Positions 7,297 to 14,582 of a DNA stretch of 64,000 bases are shown here, piece after piece. Location: assembly GCF_007827955.1 (NCBI RefSeq), contig NZ_VITR01000006.1, positions 124,001 to 188,000 on the forward strand. The letters run 5' to 3'. Source of the stretch: Nitrospirillum pindoramense (GTDB lineage Bacteria > Pseudomonadota > Alphaproteobacteria > Azospirillales > Azospirillaceae). The notes below the pieces were generated by a model that was not told where the DNA came from, made no database searches, and saw only the letters and a program-made list of their open reading frames with translations. Every line of letters begins with the position of its first letter. The stretch's first letter is position 1. The position numbers and the translations under genes are program-made.

Positions 7297-8811
7297 TCAG
7301 CCCGGATAATAGGCAGCCGCCAATGCCGCGGGCAGCAACGCCAGCGTCAGCAACGCCGCCGCCGTGGGCGCCAAGCCCAGCAGGCGGGGCGGCCGCCCCG
7401 CCGTCGCGGCCGGGGGACGCGGCAGGGCCAGGATGAACAGCGGGAACAGGGGCAGGAAATAGCGCCCCTGCGGGCCATCGACCGTGGGCCAGCCGACGTT
7501 GGTCCAAGTGAGGTTCTGGGACAGGAAGATCCCTTCCACCGCCACGCCGGCGGCCAGGGCCAGCAACGCCACCTCCGTCCAGCGCACGCGGCCCCAAGCG
7601 GCGCACAGCGCCGGCCGCCCCCCCCTGTCCAGCCGCATGTCCAGCCATGCCGCGACGGCCAGGGCCAGGGTCCAGGCCGCGTACACCGCCTTGGGCAAAC
7701 GCAGATCCAGCCAACCGAGCATGGCGATGCTCTCGAAAAACAGGCCGGTGAAGTGGCGGGGGATGCGCAAGGTGTTCCAAACCAGCGTCACCACGCGCCA
7801 CGGCGCCGCCAGCAGAACCTGGATTTGGGCCGTCGCGTCGGTTCCATGGAAGACGGCCGGGCGCGGGCCGGGCCAGATCAGCCCGGCCTCGTAAGCGGGC
7901 CGGGGAATGGCCGTGGCCAAGCCCCGCTGCACCAGCAGGCCCCACGCCACCATGGGCAGCAGCGCCAGGCCCGCCAGGGCCAGACGCCGCAGCAGGGGCC
8001 CGCGGGCCGGCGGCGTCCCCAGCGCCTGCCCCAGCGCCCGCCAGGACACCGGCAGGGGCAGCAGCAACAGCGCCACCAGCGGCAGGTAGGGCGGCTTCAC
8101 GGCGATGACCATGGCCAGCAGCAAGGCGGCCAAGCGGTAGGGCGTGGTCGCCGCCGGGTTCGCCGCCCCCTCCCCCCGCGTCACCAGGGCGGCGGCCAGG
8201 GCCACGGCGGCGATGATCAGACAATCCTGGTTGAAGGAGGCGGCCAGCGACAGGGTCATGGGCACCGCCAGCATGCAGAACAGCAAGCCCCGGCCCCGGC
8301 GGGCCACGGTCAGGGCGGTGCCGGCCAGCACCAGAAAGGCCGCGACATTGGCCAAGCGCCCGGCCAGGATGGCGTCGAACGGCCCAGCCCCCAGGATGCG
8401 AGCGACCTGCATGCCCGCCACCGCCGGCAGATAGAACACCGGCATGTAGGTGGCGATGGTGTTGAGGCCGACGAAGACGCGCGGCCCCTGCCACCCCAGC
8501 GCGCGGGCCCAGGCCAGGCGTGACGGGTCGATCACCTGGGTATGCGGGGATACCATGGTGGCCACCTGCATGTAGGCGGGGTCCGCCATGACGCCGGCGA
8601 CGATGGCGGTGGTGCCGTCGGGCTGCGGTTGCGGCCCCCGGCGGCCGGCAAGCTGGCCCGAGGCCAGGCTGTCCGCGCGGGCGATGTGCCCTGGTTCATC
8701 GGCGACCTGCCCAGGCGGCACCCGGAAAGCGAACACCAGGCAGGTGGGCAGCGCCACCGCCAGGAACAGCAGCACCGGCAAAAGGCGGGACGTGATCTTA
8801 GGCACCGGCAT
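7297..8811 (-). CDS. DUF2142 family polytopic membrane protein
   Basis: Encodes 504 residues from the ATG at 8811 (MPVPKITSRLLPVLLFLAV), which overlaps the end of the upstream TVP38-like gene by 14 bases. The open frame further upstream is only antisense or overlap. The family hallmarks are the first helix followed by RVPPGQVADEPGHIARADSLASG, in which the ADEPxHI motif recalls the acidic first loop of GT-C glycosyltransferases. Then come about 10-12 hydrophobic segments, including LAASFNQDCLIIAAVAL. DUF2142 proteins occur in O-antigen or exopolysaccharide loci and are suspected lipid-linked sugar glycosyltransferases. Co-transcription with a GT2 enzyme and a DedA-like protein supports a polyisoprenyl-sugar envelope role, as inference. 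Confidence 0.88.
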   Translation of the reverse strand: MPVPKITSRLLPVLLFLAVALPTCLVFAFRVPPGQVADEPGHIARADSLASGQLAGRRGPQPQPDGTTAIVAGVMADPAYMQVATMVSPHTQVIDPSRLAWARALGWQGPRVFVGLNTIATYMPVFYLPAVAGMQVARILGAGPFDAILAGRLANVAAFLVLAGTALTVARRGRGLLFCMLAVPMTLSLAASFNQDCLIIAAVALAAALVTRGEGAANPAATTPYRLAALLLAMVIAVKPPYLPLVALLLLPLPVSWRALGQALGTPPARGPLLRRLALAGLALLPMVAWGLLVQRGLATAIPRPAYEAGLIWPGPRPAVFHGTDATAQIQVLLAAPWRVVTLVWNTLRIPRHFTGLFFESIAMLGWLDLRLPKAVYAAWTLALAVAAWLDMRLDRGGRPALCAAWGRVRWTEVALLALAAGVAVEGIFLSQNLTWTNVGWPTVDGPQGRYFLPLFPLFILALPRPPAATAGRPPRLLGLAPTAAALLTLALLPAALAAAYYPG

Positions 8812-9532
8812 GATCCTGTTCGGCGGGCATACCGCCCAGAAGGCCGGCGCGACGCAGCAGGCGGCCCAGACGCAAAGTGGCAAGAATGGTGGCGCCCCCG
8901 CCAACGACCAGCAGGGCCAAGCGCCACGGGGCGGCCCCCGTCCCCCAGTCGCGCAGCAGCGTGTCCGCGACCTGGCCGGCCACGACATAGCCCAGCAACG
9001 CCGGCAGCGAGGCCAGGGTGCCGGCCAGATAGGCCCCCGGGGTGATGGAGGACAGACCCAGCGCGTAACTGGTCACGGCGAAGGGCATGACCGGCGACAG
9101 CCGCAACAGGCAGACCAGGCGCCAACCGTCCCCCGCGACCAGGCCATCCAAGGCCGCCAGCCGGGGCCGCCCCGGCAGCAGCCGCGCCACCCAGGGACGG
9201 AACAGGGACCGGCTGAGCATGAAGGTCAGCAAGGCCCCCGCCATCAGGCTGAGCGCCGCCAAGGGGAAGCCCAGCGCCACGCCGTAGGCGGCACCGGCGG
9301 CCAGGCCGATCAACGCCGCCGGCAGCACGCCGCTGGCCGCCACCAGAACCTGGAGCAGCAGCAGGCCCAGCCAACCGGCCACGCCGGCCGGGCGCATCAC
9401 GCCGGGCAGGGCCGCCAGCGGGGGCAGCAGGTCCGTCCGAGTGGCCAGCAGGGCCCCCGCCACGGCCAGCAGCGGCAGGCCCGCGGCCGCCAGCGTCAGG
9501 CCGCGGCGCGACGACAGGCCCGTCACCCGCAC
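8798..9532 (-). CDS. TVP38/TMEM64 (VTT/DedA-like) family membrane protein
   Basis: Encodes 244 residues with about six hydrophobic segments. The VTT-domain landmarks are present: an early LLLLQVLVAASGVLPAALIGLAAG region, the conserved GAAYGVALGFPLAALSLMAGALLTFMLSR stretch, and the later LLRLSPVMPFAVTSYALGLSSI motif (the family's R-x-SP-x-xPF signature). Members are implicated in membrane lipid or undecaprenyl-phosphate flipping. The start at 9532 overlaps the upstream GT2 gene by 10 bases, and the end overlaps the DUF2142 start by 14, so the three genes are translationally coupled. A flippase-like partner beside a polyprenyl-phosphate glycosyltransferase is a sensible pairing, but the exact substrate is inference. 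Confidence 0.88.
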   Translation of the reverse strand: MRVTGLSSRRGLTLAAAGLPLLAVAGALLATRTDLLPPLAALPGVMRPAGVAGWLGLLLLQVLVAASGVLPAALIGLAAGAAYGVALGFPLAALSLMAGALLTFMLSRSLFRPWVARLLPGRPRLAALDGLVAGDGWRLVCLLRLSPVMPFAVTSYALGLSSITPGAYLAGTLASLPALLGYVVAGQVADTLLRDWGTGAAPWRLALLVVGGGATILATLRLGRLLRRAGLLGGMPAEQDHAGA

Positions 9533-10305
9533 CGGGGTTCACCCGCCGGCAGGCGGCCATCGTCCGCCTTGGCGAACAGGGGGCTGGCCACGACGGCCAT
9601 GCGGTGAAGGCGATACGCCAGCGCCGTGCGCAGGACGCCCAAGCCATAGACGATGCTGCGCCGCAGGTTGATGCTGGACGCCTCGGGAAAGTACTTGGTG
9701 GGGCAGGAAATCTCCCCGATCTTCAGGCCCTGGGCGATGGCCTGAACCAGCATCTGGTTGTCGAAGACGAAATCGTCGGAACAGCGCAGCAGCGGCAGGC
9801 GGACCAGCGCCTCCCGGCTCCAGGCCCGATAGCCGGTGTGGTACTCCGACAGCTTCTGGCCTACCAGCCAGTTCTCCGCCCACGTCAGGGCTCGGTTGGC
9901 CACGTATTTGTAAAGGGGCATGCCGCCCGCCAGGGCGCCCTTCCCCAGGATGCGGGACGCCAGCACCACGTCATATTCCGTCGACGCGATCATGGACGCC
10001 ATGGCCGTCACCAGCTTGGGCGTGTACTGGTAGTCGGGGTGCAGCATGATGACGATGTCCGCCCCCCGCGCCAGCGCCGCCTGGTAACAGGTCTTCTGGT
10101 TACCGCCATAGCCGCGGTTGCGGTCATGCCGTAGCGTATGGATGCCCAATTCGCGCGCCAGCCGCACGGTGGCGTCGGAACTGGCGTCATCGGTCAGGAT
10201 GATGTCGTCGACGATATCCTTGGGGATTTCGTCGAACGTTTGCCGCAAGGTCCGCTCCGCATTGTAGGCGGGCAGGACGACGGCGACCTTCTTGTGATGC
10301 AGCAT
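9523..10305 (-). CDS. GT2 family glycosyltransferase (dolichyl/undecaprenyl-phosphate hexose synthase type)
   Basis: Encodes 260 residues of a GT-A fold enzyme: VAVVLPAYNAE at the N-terminus, nucleotide-binding DDASSD at residues 39-44, metal-binding HPDYQY at 89-94, and an acceptor region EYHTGYRAWSREAL. No C-terminal membrane helices follow, so it is the soluble/peripheral type. Such enzymes move a sugar from a nucleotide donor to polyprenyl phosphate on the cytoplasmic face. It is the first gene of the three-gene minus-strand operon. The 200-base upstream gap separates it from a divergent LysR gene. The start at MLHHKKVAV fits the family. Confidence 0.9.
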   Translation of the reverse strand: MLHHKKVAVVLPAYNAERTLRQTFDEIPKDIVDDIILTDDASSDATVRLARELGIHTLRHDRNRGYGGNQKTCYQAALARGADIVIMLHPDYQYTPKLVTAMASMIASTEYDVVLASRILGKGALAGGMPLYKYVANRALTWAENWLVGQKLSEYHTGYRAWSREALVRLPLLRCSDDFVFDNQMLVQAIAQGLKIGEISCPTKYFPEASSINLRRSIVYGLGVLRTALAYRLHRMAVVASPLFAKADDGRLPAGEPRCG

Positions 10306-10506
10306 CGGGTGGCCGGTATAGGGGTGGCGAACCGAACGGCGTCAGCGTCCGGCCCTAAAGCATGCGGCGACGCCCAACCCGGCACCGCCCTGGTTATACG
10401 GAGGCCAACGGCGAAACCAGCGATGGACACGACGCCGCAGGATGGATCTGCCGGTCATTTCCAAATAAAATCCTTGGTCACAAATTGATTTCAGATTGAA
10501 ATCTCG

Positions 10507-11403
10507 ATGACCATCGCCGCCGCCACCCCTTTCCGCCCCTTGGACCTGGACGCCGTGCACGCCTTCGTGCTGGTGGCCACGCTGCGCAGCTTCACCCGCG
10601 CGGCGGAGGCCATGGGCACCACGCAGTCCGCCATAAGCCTGAAGCTGAAACGGCTGGAGGACAGGCTGGGCCACCGCCTGCTGGAGCGCACGCCCCGCCA
10701 GGTGCGCCTATCGTCCCAGGGCGCCGCCTTCCTGGACCCCGCGCGGCGGTTGCTGGCGGCGCACGACCAGGCGCTGGCCGGCCTGGAGCAGGCACCGCAC
10801 CGCCTGGTCATCGGAATCAGCGACCATGTGGCCGGCCGCGACCTGCCGGAGTTGCTGGCCCGCCTGCAAGGCCGCGATCCCACCCTGGTGATGGAGGTGC
10901 GCATCGCCGCGTCCCGCCACTTGGGCGGCCTGCTGGAACAAGGGGAATTGGACGCCGCCATCCTGCGCCTGGAACCGCCCCTGGACGGCCGGCAATCGGA
11001 CCCGCCCGCCGAGGCGGGGGAGCTGCTGTTCACCGACCCGCTGTGCTGGTTCGCGGCCCCGGGGTGGGAGCCGCCCGTGGCGGCCCCCCTGCCCATCGCC
11101 ACGCTGTCGGCACCCTGCGGCGTGCGCGGCCACGCCCTGCGGGCGTTGGACGCCGCCGGCATCCCCTGGGCCGAGGTGTTCGTGGGTGGTGGTGTGGCCG
11201 CCGTGGGGGCGGCGGTGCTGGCCGGGCTGGGCGTGGCCGCCCTGGCCCCCCGCGCGGCCCCCCTGGGCGCCGTCGACGTGGGGGAGCGTTATGGATTGCC
11301 GGTCCTGCCCAGCGCCGCCGTGGTGCTGCGCTCCGCCGTCAGCGACCGGCGCAGCCGGGCGGCGCTGGCCACGCTGGTGGCCGCCTTCCGCGCGGCGGGG
11401 TGA
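10507..11403 (+). CDS. LysR family transcriptional regulator
   Basis: Encodes 298 residues. The N-terminal winged helix-turn-helix is clear: LDLDAVHAFVLVATLRSFTRAAEAMGTTQSAISLKLKRLEDRLGHRLLER, split here as one continuous domain at residues 12-61. A type-2 periplasmic-binding-like effector domain follows, shorter and more Ala/Gly-rich than usual at its C-terminus. It lies divergent from the GT2 operon and convergent with the tag gene (stop codons abut at 11403/11404). An inverted repeat GATTTC...GAAATC lies at about 10487-10503, immediately before its own start, in a position fit for autoregulation. The target and effector are not evident; the neighbouring GT2 operon is one candidate. Confidence 0.92.
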   Translation: MTIAAATPFRPLDLDAVHAFVLVATLRSFTRAAEAMGTTQSAISLKLKRLEDRLGHRLLERTPRQVRLSSQGAAFLDPARRLLAAHDQALAGLEQAPHRLVIGISDHVAGRDLPELLARLQGRDPTLVMEVRIAASRHLGGLLEQGELDAAILRLEPPLDGRQSDPPAEAGELLFTDPLCWFAAPGWEPPVAAPLPIATLSAPCGVRGHALRALDAAGIPWAEVFVGGGVAAVGAAVLAGLGVAALAPRAAPLGAVDVGERYGLPVLPSAAVVLRSAVSDRRSRAALATLVAAFRAAG

Positions 11404-11961
11404 TCAGTAGACGAACCCAGCCGCCACGGCTTCACGCCAGGGCTGGCCCAGCCCGGCCAGTTCCTGGTCCACCGGGCAGTCCGGCGCGTGGGCCAGGGGC
11501 AGATAGCCGATGCTCATGAGGAACTCGCCCACGATCTCCCCGCCGGTGAAGCGGAAGGTGCGGCGGAACAGCTTGACCCAGTCCGCCTTGGTCAGCGGGT
11601 GGTGGGCGGCCAGCCACTGGGCGAAGCCGCCATGGCTGGCGCGGAGCCCCTGGATGACGCGGGCGTTGTGCAGGGCGGCCTCGATCTTCAACCGGTTGCG
11701 CACGATGCCGGCGTCCTGCATCAGGCGCTCGACATCCTCCGGCGTCATGGCGGCCACGGCATCCACGTTGAAGCCGTGAAAGGCCGCGTTGAAGGCCGCG
11801 CGCTTGCGCAAGACCACCAGCCAGGACAGACCCGCCTGGTTGACCTCCAGCATCAGCCGCTCGAACAACACGGCCTCGTCCGTGGTCGGGTGGCCGTGTT
11901 CCCGGTCATGATAGGGGCCATGGAAGGGGTGGCCCGGCGCGATGGCGCAATATCCCGACAT
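11404..11961 (-). CDS. tag: DNA-3-methyladenine glycosylase I
   Basis: Encodes 185 residues from ATG 11961 (MSGYCAIAPG). The start ten codons further out adds no conserved sequence. The enzyme excises 3-methyladenine from alkylated DNA in base-excision repair. The zinc ligands of Tag are recognisable: Cys5 and His18 near the N-terminus, and the HAPDC pair (His158, Cys162) near the C-terminus. The catalytic-pocket segment FERLMLEVNQAGLSWLVVLRKR is the Tag hallmark. It is a monocistronic gene, convergent with the LysR gene with no gap between stops. Confidence 0.93.
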   Translation of the reverse strand: MSGYCAIAPGHPFHGPYHDREHGHPTTDEAVLFERLMLEVNQAGLSWLVVLRKRAAFNAAFHGFNVDAVAAMTPEDVERLMQDAGIVRNRLKIEAALHNARVIQGLRASHGGFAQWLAAHHPLTKADWVKLFRRTFRFTGGEIVGEFLMSIGYLPLAHAPDCPVDQELAGLGQPWREAVAAGFVY

Positions 11962-12104
11962 ATGGCGTGATTCCCGGCTAAGGCGTGGCAACGAGTGGGA
12001 GGACGGGGGTAGGAGGACGGTGGCGGCGAATGCTAGAAGGGGACGCGGCGGGAGGAAACCGGAATCCCCCGCCCTCCCCTGGAAATCGAGTGCTACCCCG
12101 TCCC

Positions 12105-12443
12105 ATGACCCCGACCCTGTCCCCCGCCGCCCGCCGCCGCCTGCTTCGCAACGTCCTGGCCTTTTTCGTCACCTTGATCGCCATCAGCGTGGCCGCCGGC
12201 CTGATCGGCGGCACCATGGCCGTCGTGCTGGTGCTGCGCCTGGTTTTCGGGGTGGGCGCATCCTGCTCCGGCATTTGGATGTTCTTCCTGCTGGCCCGCC
12301 AGATGATCCGTAACGGCCGCCCACCCCACCCCTTCTTCTATGGCGGCTATGCCATCATCCTGGGCTGCCTGGGCGGGGTGGCGGTGATGGGAATCCTGAT
12401 GCTGATCCAGGGAGCACAGCAACTCACACTGCTGGGATCATGA
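12105..12443 (+). CDS. small two-helix membrane protein, unknown
   Basis: Encodes 112 residues from ATG 12105 (MTPTLSPAARRRLL). The frame is open from 11985, but the upstream part looks non-coding. There is a basic N-terminus, then hydrophobic segments at about 17-45 and 50-63, a basic RQMIRNGRPPH loop, and a last hydrophobic segment from about 78 to 105. Three transmembrane helices are possible. No Shine-Dalgarno is obvious at the chosen start, so the exact start is uncertain. No family recognised. It is followed by a gap of about 250 bases before the WxxGHW protein. Confidence 0.55.
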   Translation: MTPTLSPAARRRLLRNVLAFFVTLIAISVAAGLIGGTMAVVLVLRLVFGVGASCSGIWMFFLLARQMIRNGRPPHPFFYGGYAIILGCLGGVAVMGILMLIQGAQQLTLLGS

Positions 12444-12696
12444 CAAAAACGCCAGTAATCGCGATCTTACGCCGTAAGCCCTAATGGGCGTCCTCATTGG
12501 ATATGAGTATTGGCAGGGATGATGGCCAAATAGGGCACCAACTTCGCCACCATTCCGCCATCTATCCTTGCGCTTATTGCCGGTGAGGGCCAAACGCATG
12601 GCGATTACCGGACGAATGCATGACGGGATCCGTCGTCATCCTTCGTAGCACTGGTGGCGCCAATGACAATTGGCCCACCAACCACGAGGTGACCCG

Positions 12697-13041
12697 ATGA
12701 ATGCCATCATGAAGTCCGCCCGCGCCACCGTTGGCGCCGCGGCGTTGGCCGTGGCCATGGCCGGCGGCCTGACCATCGTCAGCGCCCCCCCCGCCGCAGC
12801 CCAGGTCGGCATCGACCTGTGGGTGCGCGAGGCGCCGCCGCCGCCGCGCCAGGAAGTGATTCCCCCACCGCCGGAGCCGGGCCATGTCTGGGTGGGCGGC
12901 CACTGGGCCTGGCATGACCGTTGGGATTGGGTGGAGGGGCACTACGCCGCCCCGCCGCATCCCCGCGCCCATTGGGTGCCCGGCCACTGGCGCACGGGCC
13001 CCGACGGCCGTCACCTGTGGGTTGAGGGTCATTGGCGCTAA
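12697..13041 (+). CDS. secreted WxxGHW-repeat protein (YXWGXW family)
   Basis: Encodes 114 residues. The start at ATG 12697 has an AGGTGA ribosome site. It is followed by a signal peptide, MNAIMKSARATVGAAALAVAMAGG..., with cleavage near PAAAQ. The mature part has a Pro-rich linker and four copies of a W-V-x-G-H-W/Y unit (VWVGGHWAW, WVEGHY, WVPGHWR, WVEGHWR). This is typical of the small YXWGXW or BcpO-related proteins found in Alpha- and Betaproteobacteria. These probably lie in the periplasm or outer envelope; no biochemical role is established. A hairpin at 13070-13100 separates it from the convergent coiled-coil gene. Confidence 0.82.
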   Translation: MNAIMKSARATVGAAALAVAMAGGLTIVSAPPAAAQVGIDLWVREAPPPPRQEVIPPPPEPGHVWVGGHWAWHDRWDWVEGHYAAPPHPRAHWVPGHWRTGPDGRHLWVEGHWR

Positions 13042-13069
13042 GCGGGCCGACCCGTCGCCGTATCGGCAA

Positions 13070-13100
13070 AGGCCGGCATCAGGCTTTCTGGTGCCGGCCT
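13070..13100. terminator. bidirectional hairpin between convergent genes
   Basis: AGGCCGGCA (13070-13078) pairs with TGCCGGCCT (13092-13100) around a 13-base loop. It lies between the stop of the WxxGHW gene and the stop of the minus-strand gene at 13100. There is no strong T-tract, so it is probably a shared weak terminator. Confidence 0.45.
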
Positions 13101-13636
13101 CAGCGCCGGCGGAACGCGACCGCCCCCTGCACCCGATACCCTAGGGAGGGGCTGAAGCGCTGGGTGGCGCGCTTGGTCGCGTCCTCCGCCGTGTCGGCCC
13201 CCACCAGGTAGACGCGACCGGAAACCCAATCATCGACATACTCGGTCGGCGCCATGCGGGCCGTCGCCGTCTCGCCGAAATCGGGATTGGCGATGGTCAG
13301 CTCCCAGAAGCGCTGGGCTGAAAGCGTCTGGCGATCCAGCAGGATCAAGGGCTGCAACCGGCGCTCGCGCAGGGTCTTGCGCTCCTTGTCCAGCGCGTCC
13401 AGTTCCTCGCGCAGTTCCTGCAGCGTGGCATCCACCGTGTCGATGGTGGTGGTGATCTGCTCCAGCTCGCCCGAGGTGCCATCGATTTCCTGGCGGAACT
13501 GGGCCACCAGGGCCTCGCGCTTTTCCAGCTGTCGGCTCAGCTCCAGCCGGCGGACCGTCAGTTCGCGCCACTGGCGGAACAACAGGGCCCCCAGCAGGCC
13601 GATCATCAGCAGCATCAGCCAGCCGAGTTCCATCAC
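13100..13636 (-). CDS. membrane-anchored coiled-coil protein, unknown
   Basis: Encodes 178 residues. One N-terminal transmembrane helix (about 3-20) is followed by a charged heptad-rich region of about 75 residues (RQLEKREALVAQFRQEI... to ...DALDKERKTLRERR) that reads as a coiled coil. A globular C-terminal part of about 70 residues includes ERFWELTIANPDFG-like and YVDDWVSGRVYLVGAD segments. No family recognised. It overlaps the preceding gene by 4 bases (13633-13636), so the two are translationally coupled and share the same TM plus helix design, suggesting they form a complex at the inner membrane. The upstream neighbours run towards RNase J. Confidence 0.75.
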   Translation of the reverse strand: MMELGWLMLLMIGLLGALLFRQWRELTVRRLELSRQLEKREALVAQFRQEIDGTSGELEQITTTIDTVDATLQELREELDALDKERKTLRERRLQPLILLDRQTLSAQRFWELTIANPDFGETATARMAPTEYVDDWVSGRVYLVGADTAEDATKRATQRFSPSLGYRVQGAVAFRRR

Positions 13637-14154
13637 GCCCCCCGACGGAAGCCGGCGGGTCGCAGCGGACCCTTTTCCGGAAAGTGCATATCCAGCTGAC
13701 GGCGGGCGGCGGCTTCCGATTCGGCCCAGATGCTGGAGCGATGGTCGATGCCCCGCAACGGCGCCGGCAGTTCGCGCCCGGGATCCACCGCCGGGGACGG
13801 CAGAAGGTTACAGGCGTATTCCTCCTTGTCCTTGGAGGGTTCGCCGATCTGGTGCAGGACGTAGAAGTCGCGGACGCGCATCTCGTTGTTGTCGATGCGC
13901 AGCTGGGAAATGGCGGCCCGCATCTTGGCGGCCTCCCCCCGCTTGACCCCCAGCGCCATGCGCTGCTGTTCCAGGAAGGACAGCACCTGGGTCTTTTCGT
14001 TGGAAACGGCGCGCATCTTGTCGGTGGACGAGCCCAAGGCCTTGCGCAGCCGCAGTTCCACGGTCTGCCGCCACAGCCACAGCATGATGGCCGCAAGCAT
14101 CAGCAGGGCGGAAAAGCCCATCAGGATTTGGATCAGCATTCCCCGAACGACCAT
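13633..14154 (-). CDS. membrane-anchored helical protein, unknown (partner of 13100-13636)
   Basis: Encodes 173 residues from ATG 14154; the ATG at 14139 (MLIQILMGFSALL) is an alternative. One N-terminal transmembrane helix (about 6-27) is followed by a basic helical stretch (RQTVELRLRKALGSSTDK), then a helical region with LRIDNNEMRVRDFYVLHQIGEP, and a Pro-rich tail. There is a single cysteine in YACNLLPSP. No family is recognised. The stop overlaps the start of the next gene by 4 bases. It sits 46 bases after DUF1467, so it may belong to the long minus-strand run that begins with nuo. Confidence 0.72.
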   Translation of the reverse strand: MVVRGMLIQILMGFSALLMLAAIMLWLWRQTVELRLRKALGSSTDKMRAVSNEKTQVLSFLEQQRMALGVKRGEAAKMRAAISQLRIDNNEMRVRDFYVLHQIGEPSKDKEEYACNLLPSPAVDPGRELPAPLRGIDHRSSIWAESEAAARRQLDMHFPEKGPLRPAGFRRGA

Positions 14155-14200
14155 ACCGGCTCAACCAACAGCCGATCCGCCAAACCAGGGCGCGATCGCG

Positions 14201-14464
14201 TCAAAGCGGCGCGTTGCCTGGCGGATCGAACAGCCGGTCATAGTTGATGAGGCCAAAATGAAAAACAGCCCAGACGAGCCCGAGAATTACCGCTGAAATG
14301 AGGCTCGTCCATATGAATTTGCGCCGCAGGTCGGGAAATACCGGCGCGCCGGGATCGTTTCCTTTCAACGGGCTGTCGTCCCGGCGGACACCGAATGGCA
14401 AAACGGCGAACAGGACCACCCACCACAGGGTGAAATAGATGGCGGCCAGCGTGACCAGACTCAT
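14201..14464 (-). CDS. DUF1467 family membrane protein
   Basis: Encodes 87 residues with two transmembrane helices (about 4-24 and 51-71). The family signature is plain: LYFxLWWVVLFAVLPFGVR-type N-terminus (here IYFTLWWVVLFAVLPFGVRR), then GNDPGAPVFPDLRRKFIWT. DUF1467 genes follow RNase J or nuo-associated genes in many Alphaproteobacteria, as here. The function is unknown. It lies 118 bases after the RNase J stop. Confidence 0.9.
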   Translation of the reverse strand: MSLVTLAAIYFTLWWVVLFAVLPFGVRRDDSPLKGNDPGAPVFPDLRRKFIWTSLISAVILGLVWAVFHFGLINYDRLFDPPGNAPL

Positions 14465-14582
14465 GACACTTCCTCCCCCACGGCCTCGGATCGGCGCCGA
14501 AACGCGGGCCGCCGGGCCGCTCTGGCGGCGCCTTTAGGGGGCCCCGCTTCCCTGTCCTGTTCCGCGCCGGTGCGGCTTACGG

